A stretch of 64,000 nucleotides of DNA from Enemella evansiae (lineage in GTDB: Bacteria > Actinomycetota > Actinomycetes > Propionibacteriales > Propionibacteriaceae). The position numbers and the translations under genes are program-made. The stretch is from NCBI RefSeq assembly GCF_002250705.1, contig NZ_NMVP01000001.1, positions 434,001 through 498,000 on the forward strand. The letters run 5' to 3'. The number at the start of each line of letters is the position of its first letter. Within the stretch, counting starts at the first letter, position 1. The notes under the pieces are model-generated. The model searched no databases, was not told the origin of the DNA, and was given only the letters and a program-made list of their open reading frames with translations. Shown here one piece after another: positions 25,719 through 32,996 of the stretch.

Positions 25719-25799
25719 CCCTGACGTTACAGGTATCGCGCAATGAGTGTTCCCGACACGCTGTCCCCGACGCTGGGCCTCTGAGGCAGACTTCTCGGT

Positions 25800-26984
25800 A
25801 TGAGCGATTCGGACCTCGGGCCGTACCAGGCCGTCGTAGTGGTGAGCTTCGGTGGGCCCGAGGCCCCCGAGGAGGTGCGCCCGTTCCTGCGCCGGGTCGT
25901 CGGCGGGCGCCCGATCCCCGAGGCCCGGCTCACCGAGGTGGCCCAGCACTACTTCGACCGGGGCGGAGTCAGCCCGATCAACGCCGAGACCAGGGCCCTG
26001 GTCGCCGGGCTGGAGGCGGAGCTGCGCCGGCGGGGGATCGAGGTGCCGGTGGTCTGGGGTGCCCGCAACACCGCCCCGTTCCTGGCCGACACCCTCACCG
26101 AGCTGAGCCGTTCCGGCATCCGCCGGGCGGTCGCGCTGACCACCAGCGCCTACCCCTCCTACTCGTCCTGCCGGCAGTACCGGGAGAACCTGTGGGACGC
26201 TCGCGAGCAGGCGATCGAGGCGACCGGCGGCGAGCTCGAACTCGACCGGATCCGGCAGTACGCCCACCATCCCGGTTTCGTCACCGCGAACCTGACCGCC
26301 ACCCGGGAGGCGCTGGCGGACCTGGAGCGGAGCACCGAGGGGGAGGACATCCCGCATCTGGTCTTCGTCACCCACTCGATCCCGGTCCCGATGGCCGAGT
26401 CCGCCGGCCCGGAACCGCGCTCGGCGGAGGGCTCCTATGTGGATTGGCATCGCACGGTGGCCGAGGAGATCGTGCACCAGCTCGCCACCGAGCGCGGCCT
26501 GGCGGACACGCCCGCCTGGGAGTTGGCGTACTGCTCGCGCAGCGGCCGGCCGCAGGATCCGTGGCTGGAACCCGATGTCAACGATCTGCTGGAACATCTG
26601 GCCGGGCAGGGAGTACGCCGGGTGGTGCTGGTGCCGATCGGGTTCACCAGTGACCACATGGAGGTCGTCCAGGATCTCGACACCGAGGCGGTGCGGACCG
26701 CCGGCCGGCTCGGGATCAGCATCCGCCGCGCCGCGACCGCACGCACCGATCCCGCCTTCGTCGGCGGACTGGTGGATCTGCTGGAGGAACGGGCCCGGGT
26801 GGCCCGCGGTGACCAGGTGCTGCCCGAGGTGATCGACCACGGCAGCCCGGGCCGCTACGAGTGCCCCGCGAGCTGCTGTGTGAACCTGCGCGAACCCGGT
26901 CGCCCGGCCCTCTGCGAGGCCCCCGGGGAACCGGATCACAGCGGCGAGGCCCGCCGCCGCTCGGGTCAGGTCTGGCGGAGCTGA
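25800..26984 (+). CDS. hemH: Ferrochelatase (coproporphyrin III ferrochelatase, CpfC type)
   Basis: 394 residues. VVVVSFGGPEAPEEVRPFLRRV opens the protein; the catalytic pair is His192 (FVTHSIP) and Glu288 (GFTSDHMEV). Cys355, Cys359, Cys360 and Cys372 near the C terminus could hold the 2Fe-2S cluster known in actinobacterial ferrochelatases. With hemQ at 57079 the organism should use the coproporphyrin-dependent haem route, so the likely substrate is coproporphyrin III. Its last 19 bases overlap the convergent glycerate kinase gene. Confidence 0.9.
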   Translation: MSDSDLGPYQAVVVVSFGGPEAPEEVRPFLRRVVGGRPIPEARLTEVAQHYFDRGGVSPINAETRALVAGLEAELRRRGIEVPVVWGARNTAPFLADTLTELSRSGIRRAVALTTSAYPSYSSCRQYRENLWDAREQAIEATGGELELDRIRQYAHHPGFVTANLTATREALADLERSTEGEDIPHLVFVTHSIPVPMAESAGPEPRSAEGSYVDWHRTVAEEIVHQLATERGLADTPAWELAYCSRSGRPQDPWLEPDVNDLLEHLAGQGVRRVVLVPIGFTSDHMEVVQDLDTEAVRTAGRLGISIRRAATARTDPAFVGGLVDLLEERARVARGDQVLPEVIDHGSPGRYECPASCCVNLREPGRPALCEAPGEPDHSGEARRRSGQVWRS

Positions 26985-28063
26985 CCAGCGGCCCGCGCAC
27001 CGGCCTCGGCCAACCAGCGGGCCGGGTCGGCGAAGGAGGCCGCCGGGGAGCCGGCCAGGTCGGCGAGCGCGAAGGTGTCCACACCCAGTACCTCGGTGGC
27101 CACCGCCCCGGCGACGACGACCTTCATCGGTGCCCCGGGCAGCGACAGCGCATACCCGACGACCTTGCCGGACAGGGAGGTCTGATCGAACTTCCCTTCA
27201 CCGGTGATCAGCACGTCGGCGCCGGCGACGGCCTCGGTCAGCCCGCTGGCCGAGGCGATATAGGGGGCCCCGGGTTCGATCCGGCCACCGAGCACCGCGG
27301 CCAGGGCGTACCCGGCCCCACCCGCGGCACCCATCCCGGGCCGGTCGGAGTCGATCCCGACCACCTCGGCCAATCGCCGCAATCCCTGTTCCAGAACGGA
27401 GATGTTGTCGGCGTCGGCACCCTTCTGCGGGCCGAACACCGCGGCCGCACCCTGCGCACCGAGCAGCGGGGACTCGACATCGGTGAGCACCACGACCTCA
27501 TCGGGCCGCCGCATCGCCGAGGTGTCCAACCGGGCCAGGTTCCGCAGCGCCGCCCCACCCGGGGGCAGATCGTTGCCGCCGGCGTCCAGCAACCGGGCGC
27601 CGAGACCGGTCAGGATGCCGGCCCCGCCGTCGGTGGAGGCCGAGCCGCCCAGCCCGACCAGGATCCGCTGCGCCCCGTCGGCGAGCGCCGCCGCCATCAC
27701 CTGGCCCAGGCCGATGCAGTTGGCGCCCAGCGGATCGGGGCGGCGCATCAGCGGCAGACCGGACATCTGGGCCAGCTCGAGCACCGCGTCCTGGTTGCCC
27801 AGCCGCAGCCAGCGACCCGGCGTACCGCGGCCGTCCGGTCCGGTGACGGTGCCCGCGTCCCGGTACGCCGACCGCTCGTCCCCGGCTGCCAGGGCCGCCA
27901 TCGTGCCCTCACCGCCGTCGGCCTGGGGGAGCAGCAGCAGGTCGTCGTCGGGGCGCACCCGGTGCCAACCGGCGGCCAGCGCCTCGGCGGCGGGCAGCGC
28001 GTCCAGGCTGCCCTTCAACGAATCCGGGGCGATCACGACGGTCACGGCGGAGCTGGTCGACAC
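26966..28063 (-). CDS. Glycerate kinase (GarK/GlxK family)
   Basis: 365 residues. Signatures: VVIAPDSLKGSLDALPAAEALAAG at the N terminus, PQADGGEGTM, GLGGSASTDGGAGILTGLGAR and GEGKFDQTSLSGKVV. It phosphorylates D-glycerate to 2-phosphoglycerate, feeding glycolysis. GTG 28063 has AGGAAGGA six bases upstream. No glyoxylate or sugar-acid gene is adjacent, but the accessory dehydratase operon at 36-41 kb could be a remote source of such acids (speculative). Confidence 0.88.
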   Translation of the reverse strand: MSTSSAVTVVIAPDSLKGSLDALPAAEALAAGWHRVRPDDDLLLLPQADGGEGTMAALAAGDERSAYRDAGTVTGPDGRGTPGRWLRLGNQDAVLELAQMSGLPLMRRPDPLGANCIGLGQVMAAALADGAQRILVGLGGSASTDGGAGILTGLGARLLDAGGNDLPPGGAALRNLARLDTSAMRRPDEVVVLTDVESPLLGAQGAAAVFGPQKGADADNISVLEQGLRRLAEVVGIDSDRPGMGAAGGAGYALAAVLGGRIEPGAPYIASASGLTEAVAGADVLITGEGKFDQTSLSGKVVGYALSLPGAPMKVVVAGAVATEVLGVDTFALADLAGSPAASFADPARWLAEAGARAAGQLRQT

Positions 28064-28278
28064 GGGCGTCCTTCCTGAGCTGTGACCAACACCCTTCCAT
28101 GAATTTCTCCGTCGGGGTTTCACGTGTCCCGGCTTGTGGTATTCATACGCGCAGGCCACAATCAACACCCCCCGGGACACGCCGCACGGCACCGGGCTGA
28201 GGTTCGGGGAATATCACCGGTCTCGGCTTCGTTGAGCGGCCGAATATGCCGAGGCCTAGTTAGTTGGAGAAGGGAACG

Positions 28279-28578
28279 ATGGCGACAGACTACGACGCAC
28301 CGCGCAAGTCCGATGAGGAGATGAGCGAAGACTCGATCGAGGAGCTCAAGACCCGTCGCAATGACAAGAATTCGGGCAAGGTCGACGAGGACGAGGTGGA
28401 GGCCGCGGAGGCCTTCGAGCTGCCCGGTGCCGACCTGTCGCATGAAGAACTGACCGTGCGCGTGCTGCCCCGGCAGCAGGACGAGTTCACCTGTGCCAGC
28501 TGTTTCCTGGTACGCCATCGCAGCCAGATCGCGGAGGAGCGCAACGGGAACTACTACTGCATGGATTGCGCCGGCTGA
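28279..28578 (+). CDS. DUF4193 zinc-ribbon protein
   Basis: 99 residues. Acidic, helical N terminus starting MATDYDAPRKSDEE, then a zinc ribbon with Cys72-x2-Cys75 and Cys94-x2-Cys97. The family is nearly universal in actinobacteria and lies next to dut and DUF3093 there as here. Role unknown; the CASC/CMDC ribbon and charge suggest a transcription-associated factor, which is only inference. GGAGAAGGGAACG precedes the ATG. A strong terminator follows. Confidence 0.88.
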   Translation: MATDYDAPRKSDEEMSEDSIEELKTRRNDKNSGKVDEDEVEAAEAFELPGADLSHEELTVRVLPRQQDEFTCASCFLVRHRSQIAEERNGNYYCMDCAG

Positions 28579-28597
28579 GCGAACCGACGACCACATG

Positions 28598-28632
28598 CAA
28601 CAGGGGCCCCGGAAGATCCGGGGCCCCTGTTG
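28598..28632. terminator. Perfect 16-bp stem, bidirectional terminator
   Basis: CAACAGGGGCCCCGGA (28598-28613), loop of three, TCCGGGGCCCCTGTTG (28617-28632), ending in TGTTGT on the + strand. It lies between the convergent DUF4193 (stop 28578) and DUF4235 (stop 28649) genes and can end both transcripts. Confidence 0.9.
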
Positions 28633-28648
28633 TCGTCGCTGGCGATGC

Positions 28649-28933
28649 TCAGATCTTGAAGCTCATCTTCTTGCCGGGCAGGGCATCGTCACCAAGCGCG
28701 GCACGCATCCGGCGCAGCGTGGACCGGTTGGTGAGCAGCTGCACGACCCCGATGCCGACCGCGCTGGCGATCGACCAGGTGACGGCCAGGTGGAGCGGGG
28801 TGTCGGGGTCACCGGGCTCCGGCGGCTCCTCCCCGGTGACGATCTCCCAGCTCTTGCTGACGAGCTTCTGGGCAGCGATGGTCGACACCGTGCCGATCAC
28901 CGCGGTGTAGATCTTCCACAGTCTGGACTGCAT
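28649..28933 (-). CDS. DUF4235 small membrane protein
   Basis: 94 residues: a first hydrophobic helix (KIYTAVIGTVSTIAAQKLV), a Trp-containing loop with WEIVTGEEPPEPGDPDTP, and a second helix (LAVTWSIASAVGIGVVQLL), then a short basic tail. This is the DUF4235 pattern of actinobacteria. ATG 28933 has AAGGAG seven bases upstream. Function unknown. Confidence 0.82.
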   Translation of the reverse strand: MQSRLWKIYTAVIGTVSTIAAQKLVSKSWEIVTGEEPPEPGDPDTPLHLAVTWSIASAVGIGVVQLLTNRSTLRRMRAALGDDALPGKKMSFKI

Positions 28934-29077
28934 CCGGATCTCCTTCAAGGTCTGGGTGTGCTCGCGGGCACGTGCTCCGCTCCAGCCCATAGTAGGGCGA
29001 ACGCCTCGGCTAGGTTTGACTGGTCACGGGCGGGCCCCGGATCCAGCCCGGCCGCCGTCTGATCGCAAGGAGTGTCG

Positions 29078-29608
29078 ATGTCGCAGGGCCAGTCGGAAGC
29101 GCCGGACCAGCCGGAGACCCGCAGCGGGCCGGAGCAGCAGCGGGCGGACCGGCAGTCGTACGCCGAACGGCTCACCGCGCCGCTGTCCTGGTGGTTGATC
29201 GCCGGTTTCTTCCTGGCCACCTTCTGGCTGGCGATGGGTTTCTATCTCGGTTGGTTGCAGGGTCTGGCGGGGACCGCGGTGCTCGGCGGACTGGCCGCCT
29301 GGGTGCTGATCGACTACGGATCGGTGCGGGTGGCCGCGGGTCCGGACGGGCTGCGTGCCGGCCGGGCGCGGATCGAGTGGCAGTGGGTGTCCGGGGTGAC
29401 CGCCCTCGATGCGGCCGCGACCCGGGACCGGCAACGGGTGAAGGCCGACGCCCGGGCGTACCTGCTGCTGCGCTCCTATCTGAAACGCGCCGTCGAGGTG
29501 ACCATCGACGACCCGGCCGACCCGCATCCCTACTGGCTGGTGTCCTGCCGGCGTCCCGACGAACTCGCCCGGGTGGCCCAGGGCTATCTGGGAAAGCGGC
29601 GGCAGTAG
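29078..29608 (+). CDS. DUF3093 membrane protein
   Basis: 176 residues. [14 protein letters not shown] begins the conserved DUF3093 domain (about 30 onward), with two membrane helices (about 38-90) and a cytoplasmic C-terminal domain ending [24 protein letters not shown] 29078 has AAGGAG five bases upstream, so GTG 29072 is less likely. The gene is ten bases upstream of dut, the usual arrangement; role unknown. Confidence 0.85.
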   Translation: MSQGQSEAPDQPETRSGPEQQRADRQSYAERLTAPLSWWLIAGFFLATFWLAMGFYLGWLQGLAGTAVLGGLAAWVLIDYGSVRVAAGPDGLRAGRARIEWQWVSGVTALDAAATRDRQRVKADARAYLLLRSYLKRAVEVTIDDPADPHPYWLVSCRRPDELARVAQGYLGKRRQ

Positions 29609-29618
29609 GCTGCCCGGC

Positions 29619-30062
29619 GTGACTGACACGCTGACCGTTCCGCTGCAGCAACTGGATCCCGAGCTGCCGGTGCCCCGCTACGCCCACCACGACGACGCCG
29701 GCGCCGACCTGCTCGCCGCCGAGGACGTCGAACTGGCCCCGGGGGAGCGCCGCCTGGTGCCGACCGGGGTGGCGATCGCGCTGCCCGAGGGGTACGCCGG
29801 ATTCGTGCATCCGCGGTCCGGGCTGGCCGCCCGGCACGGCCTCACGATCGTGAACGCACCGGGCACCGTCGATGCCGGTTATCGCGGTGAGATCAAGGTC
29901 TGCCTGCTGAACACCGACCCGCACGAACCGATCCGGTTGAACCGTGGTGACCGGATCGCCCAGCTGGTCGTCCAACCGGTGATCCGCGCCGAGTTCCAGC
30001 TCGTCGACACGCTCTCCGAGTCGGTGCGCGGCGCCGGTGGTCACGGGTCCACCGGCCGCTGA
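29619..30062 (+). CDS. dut: dUTP diphosphatase
   Basis: 147 residues, GTG start, trimeric dUTPase. All five motifs are present in order: HDDAGADL (24-31), HPRSGLA (64-70), [10 protein letters not shown] (82-91, catalytic Asp85 and Tyr88), [10 protein letters not shown] (108-117) and [10 protein letters not shown] (137-146). It hydrolyses dUTP to dUMP and PPi, keeping uracil out of DNA and supplying dTMP synthesis. Confidence 0.95.
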   Translation: MTDTLTVPLQQLDPELPVPRYAHHDDAGADLLAAEDVELAPGERRLVPTGVAIALPEGYAGFVHPRSGLAARHGLTIVNAPGTVDAGYRGEIKVCLLNTDPHEPIRLNRGDRIAQLVVQPVIRAEFQLVDTLSESVRGAGGHGSTGR

Positions 30063-30163
30063 ATCGCGGTTCCGGTTCTCCATGGGCCGGGGTTGGTGCC
30101 AAGATGGACGGCGGTGCCCCAGGGCGTACGCCGAACCGAAAACGAAGCGGAGTGGACGACACG

Positions 30164-31009
30164 ATGATCTTTGGCCGGAAGAAGAAGCAGGCCGAGAAGG
30201 ACGCCGACGAGAGCGTCGAGACCACCACGGTCGACGAGACCTCGGTCGACGACACCAGTGCCGATGCTGCCGACACCGAGACCGACGCCGCCGATCCGGA
30301 TGCGGACCTGGACACCGCCGAGGACGACGACGAGTTGGATTCCGGTGAGGACGACGACGAGGACGATGACACCGACGCCGAGGACGCCGAGGACGAGTGG
30401 GCGGCCCTCGACCTGAGCAAGGACTGGCGCGAGGACGGGCCCTTCGACATCAACGAGGTCGACCTGGAGGCCGACGACATCGAGCGGCTGGACTTCGGCG
30501 CGCTGGTGATCACCCCGATCCCGGAGTGCGAGCTGCGGCTCCAGGTCGCCGAAGAGACCCAGCAGATCGTCTCCGCGCTGATCGTCAAGGACGAGTCCGC
30601 ACTCGAACTCTCCGCCTTCGCCGCACCGCGCAGCCCGGGCATGTGGGCCGAGATCCGCGAGCAGATCGTCGAGCAGACCGAGGCCGCCGGCGGCACCGCG
30701 GACAGCGTCGAGGGCCCGTTCGGCACCGAGCTGGTGCGCAACGTCCCGGTGCAGACCCCCGACGGGCAGGTGGCCTTCCAGCCGTCCCGCACCTGGGTCG
30801 CGCAGGGGCCGCGCTGGCTGCTGCGCGGGGTGCTCTTCGGGCAGGCCGCGCTCAGCGACCAGAGCGACGACGAACTGGTCGGGCCGTTCCTCGACGCGTT
30901 CAGCGATGTGGTGGTACGCCGTGGCGACGACCCGATGCCGGTCGGTGACGTGCTCGCCCTCACCCTGCCGCCGGAACTCCAGCAGGCGGAGCCCGAATCC
31001 GCGCAGTGA
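30164..31009 (+). CDS. DUF3710 domain protein with acidic linker
   Basis: 281 residues from ATG 30164 (MIFGRKKKQ, the usual DUF3710 start). Residues 15-85 are an Asp/Glu/Ser/Thr low-complexity run with about 30 Asp residues; the conserved domain (about 90-270) includes GPFDINEVDLEADDIERLDFGAL and GPRWLLRGVLFGQAA. Family function unknown, always next to dut and an OB-fold gene. GTG 30152 is an alternative start. Confidence 0.85.
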   Translation: MIFGRKKKQAEKDADESVETTTVDETSVDDTSADAADTETDAADPDADLDTAEDDDELDSGEDDDEDDDTDAEDAEDEWAALDLSKDWREDGPFDINEVDLEADDIERLDFGALVITPIPECELRLQVAEETQQIVSALIVKDESALELSAFAAPRSPGMWAEIREQIVEQTEAAGGTADSVEGPFGTELVRNVPVQTPDGQVAFQPSRTWVAQGPRWLLRGVLFGQAALSDQSDDELVGPFLDAFSDVVVRRGDDPMPVGDVLALTLPPELQQAEPESAQ

Positions 31010-31076
31010 CGCGGCGTACGCTGGGAAGAAGTCGGATGTCGAACTCGTTCTACCGAATTGAAGTGGGGGATCGACG

Positions 31077-31484
31077 ATGAGCGGGAGCACCGGAAGCACG
31101 AAGAGCACCGAGTCGCGCCGTGGCCTGGGTGGCATGCTGCGCCGGATCGTCCGCTCCAACGAGGAGTTGGAGTCGGAGGACCTGCGCCGGCAGTCCGAGG
31201 AGGCCGGCGCGGCGCTCTGCGGCAGCTGCAACGATCGGCAGAAGGTGCGCCTGCGCGGCACCGTCAGCTCGGTCACCATCAACCCGCAGGACGATTCGCG
31301 GCGGCTCGAGGTCGACTTCCGCGACGGTACCGGCCAGGTCACCCTGGTCTGGATGGGACGGCGCAGCATCCCCGGCATCCAGGCCGGCACCACGATGCTG
31401 GTCGAGGGCCGCCTCTCGCGGCACGGCGGCCAGGCGGTCGTCTACAACCCGCGTTACGAGTTGCTGAACGTCCCCGGCATCTGA
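31077..31484 (+). CDS. OB-fold nucleic-acid-binding protein
   Basis: 135 residues. The C-terminal two thirds is an OB fold (VRLRGTVSSVTI, LEVDFRDGTGQVTLVWMGRRSIPGI, TMLVEGRL), the tRNA-anticodon-type binding module; the N terminus is basic and Ser-rich. In mycobacteria its homologue lies between DUF3710 and a DUF3159 membrane protein; here DUF3159 is absent and the gene converges directly with the TrkA gene (31-base overlap). Possible cold/DNA-repair role is unproven. Confidence 0.8.
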   Translation: MSGSTGSTKSTESRRGLGGMLRRIVRSNEELESEDLRRQSEEAGAALCGSCNDRQKVRLRGTVSSVTINPQDDSRRLEVDFRDGTGQVTLVWMGRRSIPGIQAGTTMLVEGRLSRHGGQAVVYNPRYELLNVPGI

Positions 31485-32176
31485 GGCATCTGCCCCGACA
31501 CCACCCGACCGGAGGTGCCGCGCGGGGAGAGCACGTCGGCGAGCTCCTGCTCGTGATCGGGGCTGGTGACGAACAGCAGCTCGTCCCCGGCCTCCAGGGA
31601 GCCGTCGGGGTCGGGGGCGCTGGCCCGGCCGTCCCGGATCACCGCGACCAGCACGGTCTCCCCGGGCAGTCCGAGCTCGCCGATCCGCATGCCGACGCAG
31701 GTGCTCTGCTCGGGCAGGGTGAACTCGACCACATTGGTGTCGCCGTTGCGGAAGGTGAACAACCGCACCAGGTCGCCGACGGCCACCGCCTCCTCGACCA
31801 GGGCGGACATCAGGCGCGGGGTGGACACCGACACGTCCACCCCCCACACCTCGTCGAACATCCACTCGTTGTAGGGATGGTTCACCCGGGCCACCGTGCG
31901 CGGCACCCCGAATTCGGTCTTGGCCAGCAGGGAATGCACCAGATTGACCTTGTCGTCACCGGTCGCGGCGATGGCCACGTCACAGCTGTCCAGACCGGCC
32001 TCCTCGAGTGAGGAGAGCTCGCAGGCGTCGGCGAGCAGCCACTCGGCGTCCGGCACCGATTCGGTCTTGATGGCCGCGGGCTGCCTGTCGATCAGCAGCA
32101 CCTGGTGGCCGTGTTCGATCAGCTCCCGGGCGATGGAGCGGCCCACATGGCCGGCCCCGGCGATTGCGACGCGCAT
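31454..32176 (-). CDS. TrkA/RCK potassium-channel regulatory protein (CeoB/CeoC-like, second gene)
   Basis: 240 residues. RCK_N Rossmann domain (MRVAIAGAGHVGRSIARELIEHGHQV, NAD motif GAGHVG at 7-12, IDRQ acidic end of strand 2) followed by an RCK_C domain (about 140-220). Such subunits bind NAD(H)/ATP and gate K+ transporters from the cytoplasmic side. It lies 21 bases downstream of a second TrkA gene, forming a heteromeric pair as ceoB-ceoC of Mycobacterium. No TrkH is in the window; the nearest transporter is the APC permease at 32997. Confidence 0.87.
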   Translation of the reverse strand: MRVAIAGAGHVGRSIARELIEHGHQVLLIDRQPAAIKTESVPDAEWLLADACELSSLEEAGLDSCDVAIAATGDDKVNLVHSLLAKTEFGVPRTVARVNHPYNEWMFDEVWGVDVSVSTPRLMSALVEEAVAVGDLVRLFTFRNGDTNVVEFTLPEQSTCVGMRIGELGLPGETVLVAVIRDGRASAPDPDGSLEAGDELLFVTSPDHEQELADVLSPRGTSGRVVSGQMPQMPGTFSNS

Positions 32177-32197
32177 GAAACTCCTCCTGGTCCCGGA

Positions 32198-32860
32198 TCA
32201 GTTCTTGGCCGGCGGCTGGCCGAGCACGGTCTCGACGTCACCGACGCGGTCGGCCTCGCAGGCCACGTACGCCAGGTCGCCGTCCTGGAAGATGGTGTCG
32301 GACTTCGGCACCATGCCGGTACCGAGCCGGAGCAGGAACGGGATCGGGAACCGTGCGGCCTCCTGCATGGTGCCCACCGTCCGTCCCACCCAGCCCGGAT
32401 CGACATGCACCTCGACCAGGCGTACCGAACCCGACTGGTCCCGCCACACCGGCTCCGAGCCCTCCGGCAGCAGCCGGCGCAGCACCTTGTCCGAGGCCCA
32501 GCGCACGGTCGCCACGGTGGGGATCCCGAGCCGCTCATAGACCTCCGCGCGACCCGGGTCGTAGATCCGGGCCACCACGTTGTCCACGTCGAAGGTCTCG
32601 CGCACCACCCGGGCGGCGAGGATGTTGGAGTTGTCACCGCTGGAGACCGCGGCGAAACCGTCGGCCTCCTCGATGCCCGCGCGGCGCAGCACGTCCCGGT
32701 CGAAGCCGACACCCTTGACGGTGCGCCCGGAGAATCCCGGCCCGAGACGGCGGAACGCCTCGGCATTGCTGTCGATGATCGCGACCGAGTGGCCCCGTTT
32801 CTCCAGGCTGCGGGCCAACCGGGAACCGACCCGGCCGCAACCCATGATGACGATGTGCAC
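32198..32860 (-). CDS. TrkA/RCK potassium-channel regulatory protein (first gene of the pair)
   Basis: 220 residues, GTG start with GGAAGGAG seven bases upstream. VHIVIMGCGRVGSRLARSLEKRGHSVAIID gives the NAD-binding GCGRVG; the C-terminal RCK_C begins about residue 130 (VRLVEVHVDPGWVGRTV). The frame is open further upstream, but that stretch is antisense-like and lacks family similarity. Divergent from the APC permease with 136 bases between, so all three are probably regulated together. Confidence 0.87.
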   Translation of the reverse strand: MHIVIMGCGRVGSRLARSLEKRGHSVAIIDSNAEAFRRLGPGFSGRTVKGVGFDRDVLRRAGIEEADGFAAVSSGDNSNILAARVVRETFDVDNVVARIYDPGRAEVYERLGIPTVATVRWASDKVLRRLLPEGSEPVWRDQSGSVRLVEVHVDPGWVGRTVGTMQEAARFPIPFLLRLGTGMVPKSDTIFQDGDLAYVACEADRVGDVETVLGQPPAKN

Positions 32861-32996
32861 GCGCTCTCCTTCCAGTGCCGAGAAAGTATCGCACCACGCC
32901 GCCGGCGCGCTGTCCCGGGCAGGGGCACCGAACCGATCCCGCCCGCGCCGCGACCGAGTGGCATCGTTCCCCCGGATCAGGCATAGAGTGCCGCCT

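Noticed and set aside
30200..30400. Low-complexity GA-rich tract as a possible structural repeat
   Set aside because: It is the Asp/Glu-rich linker of the DUF3710 protein and keeps the frame.
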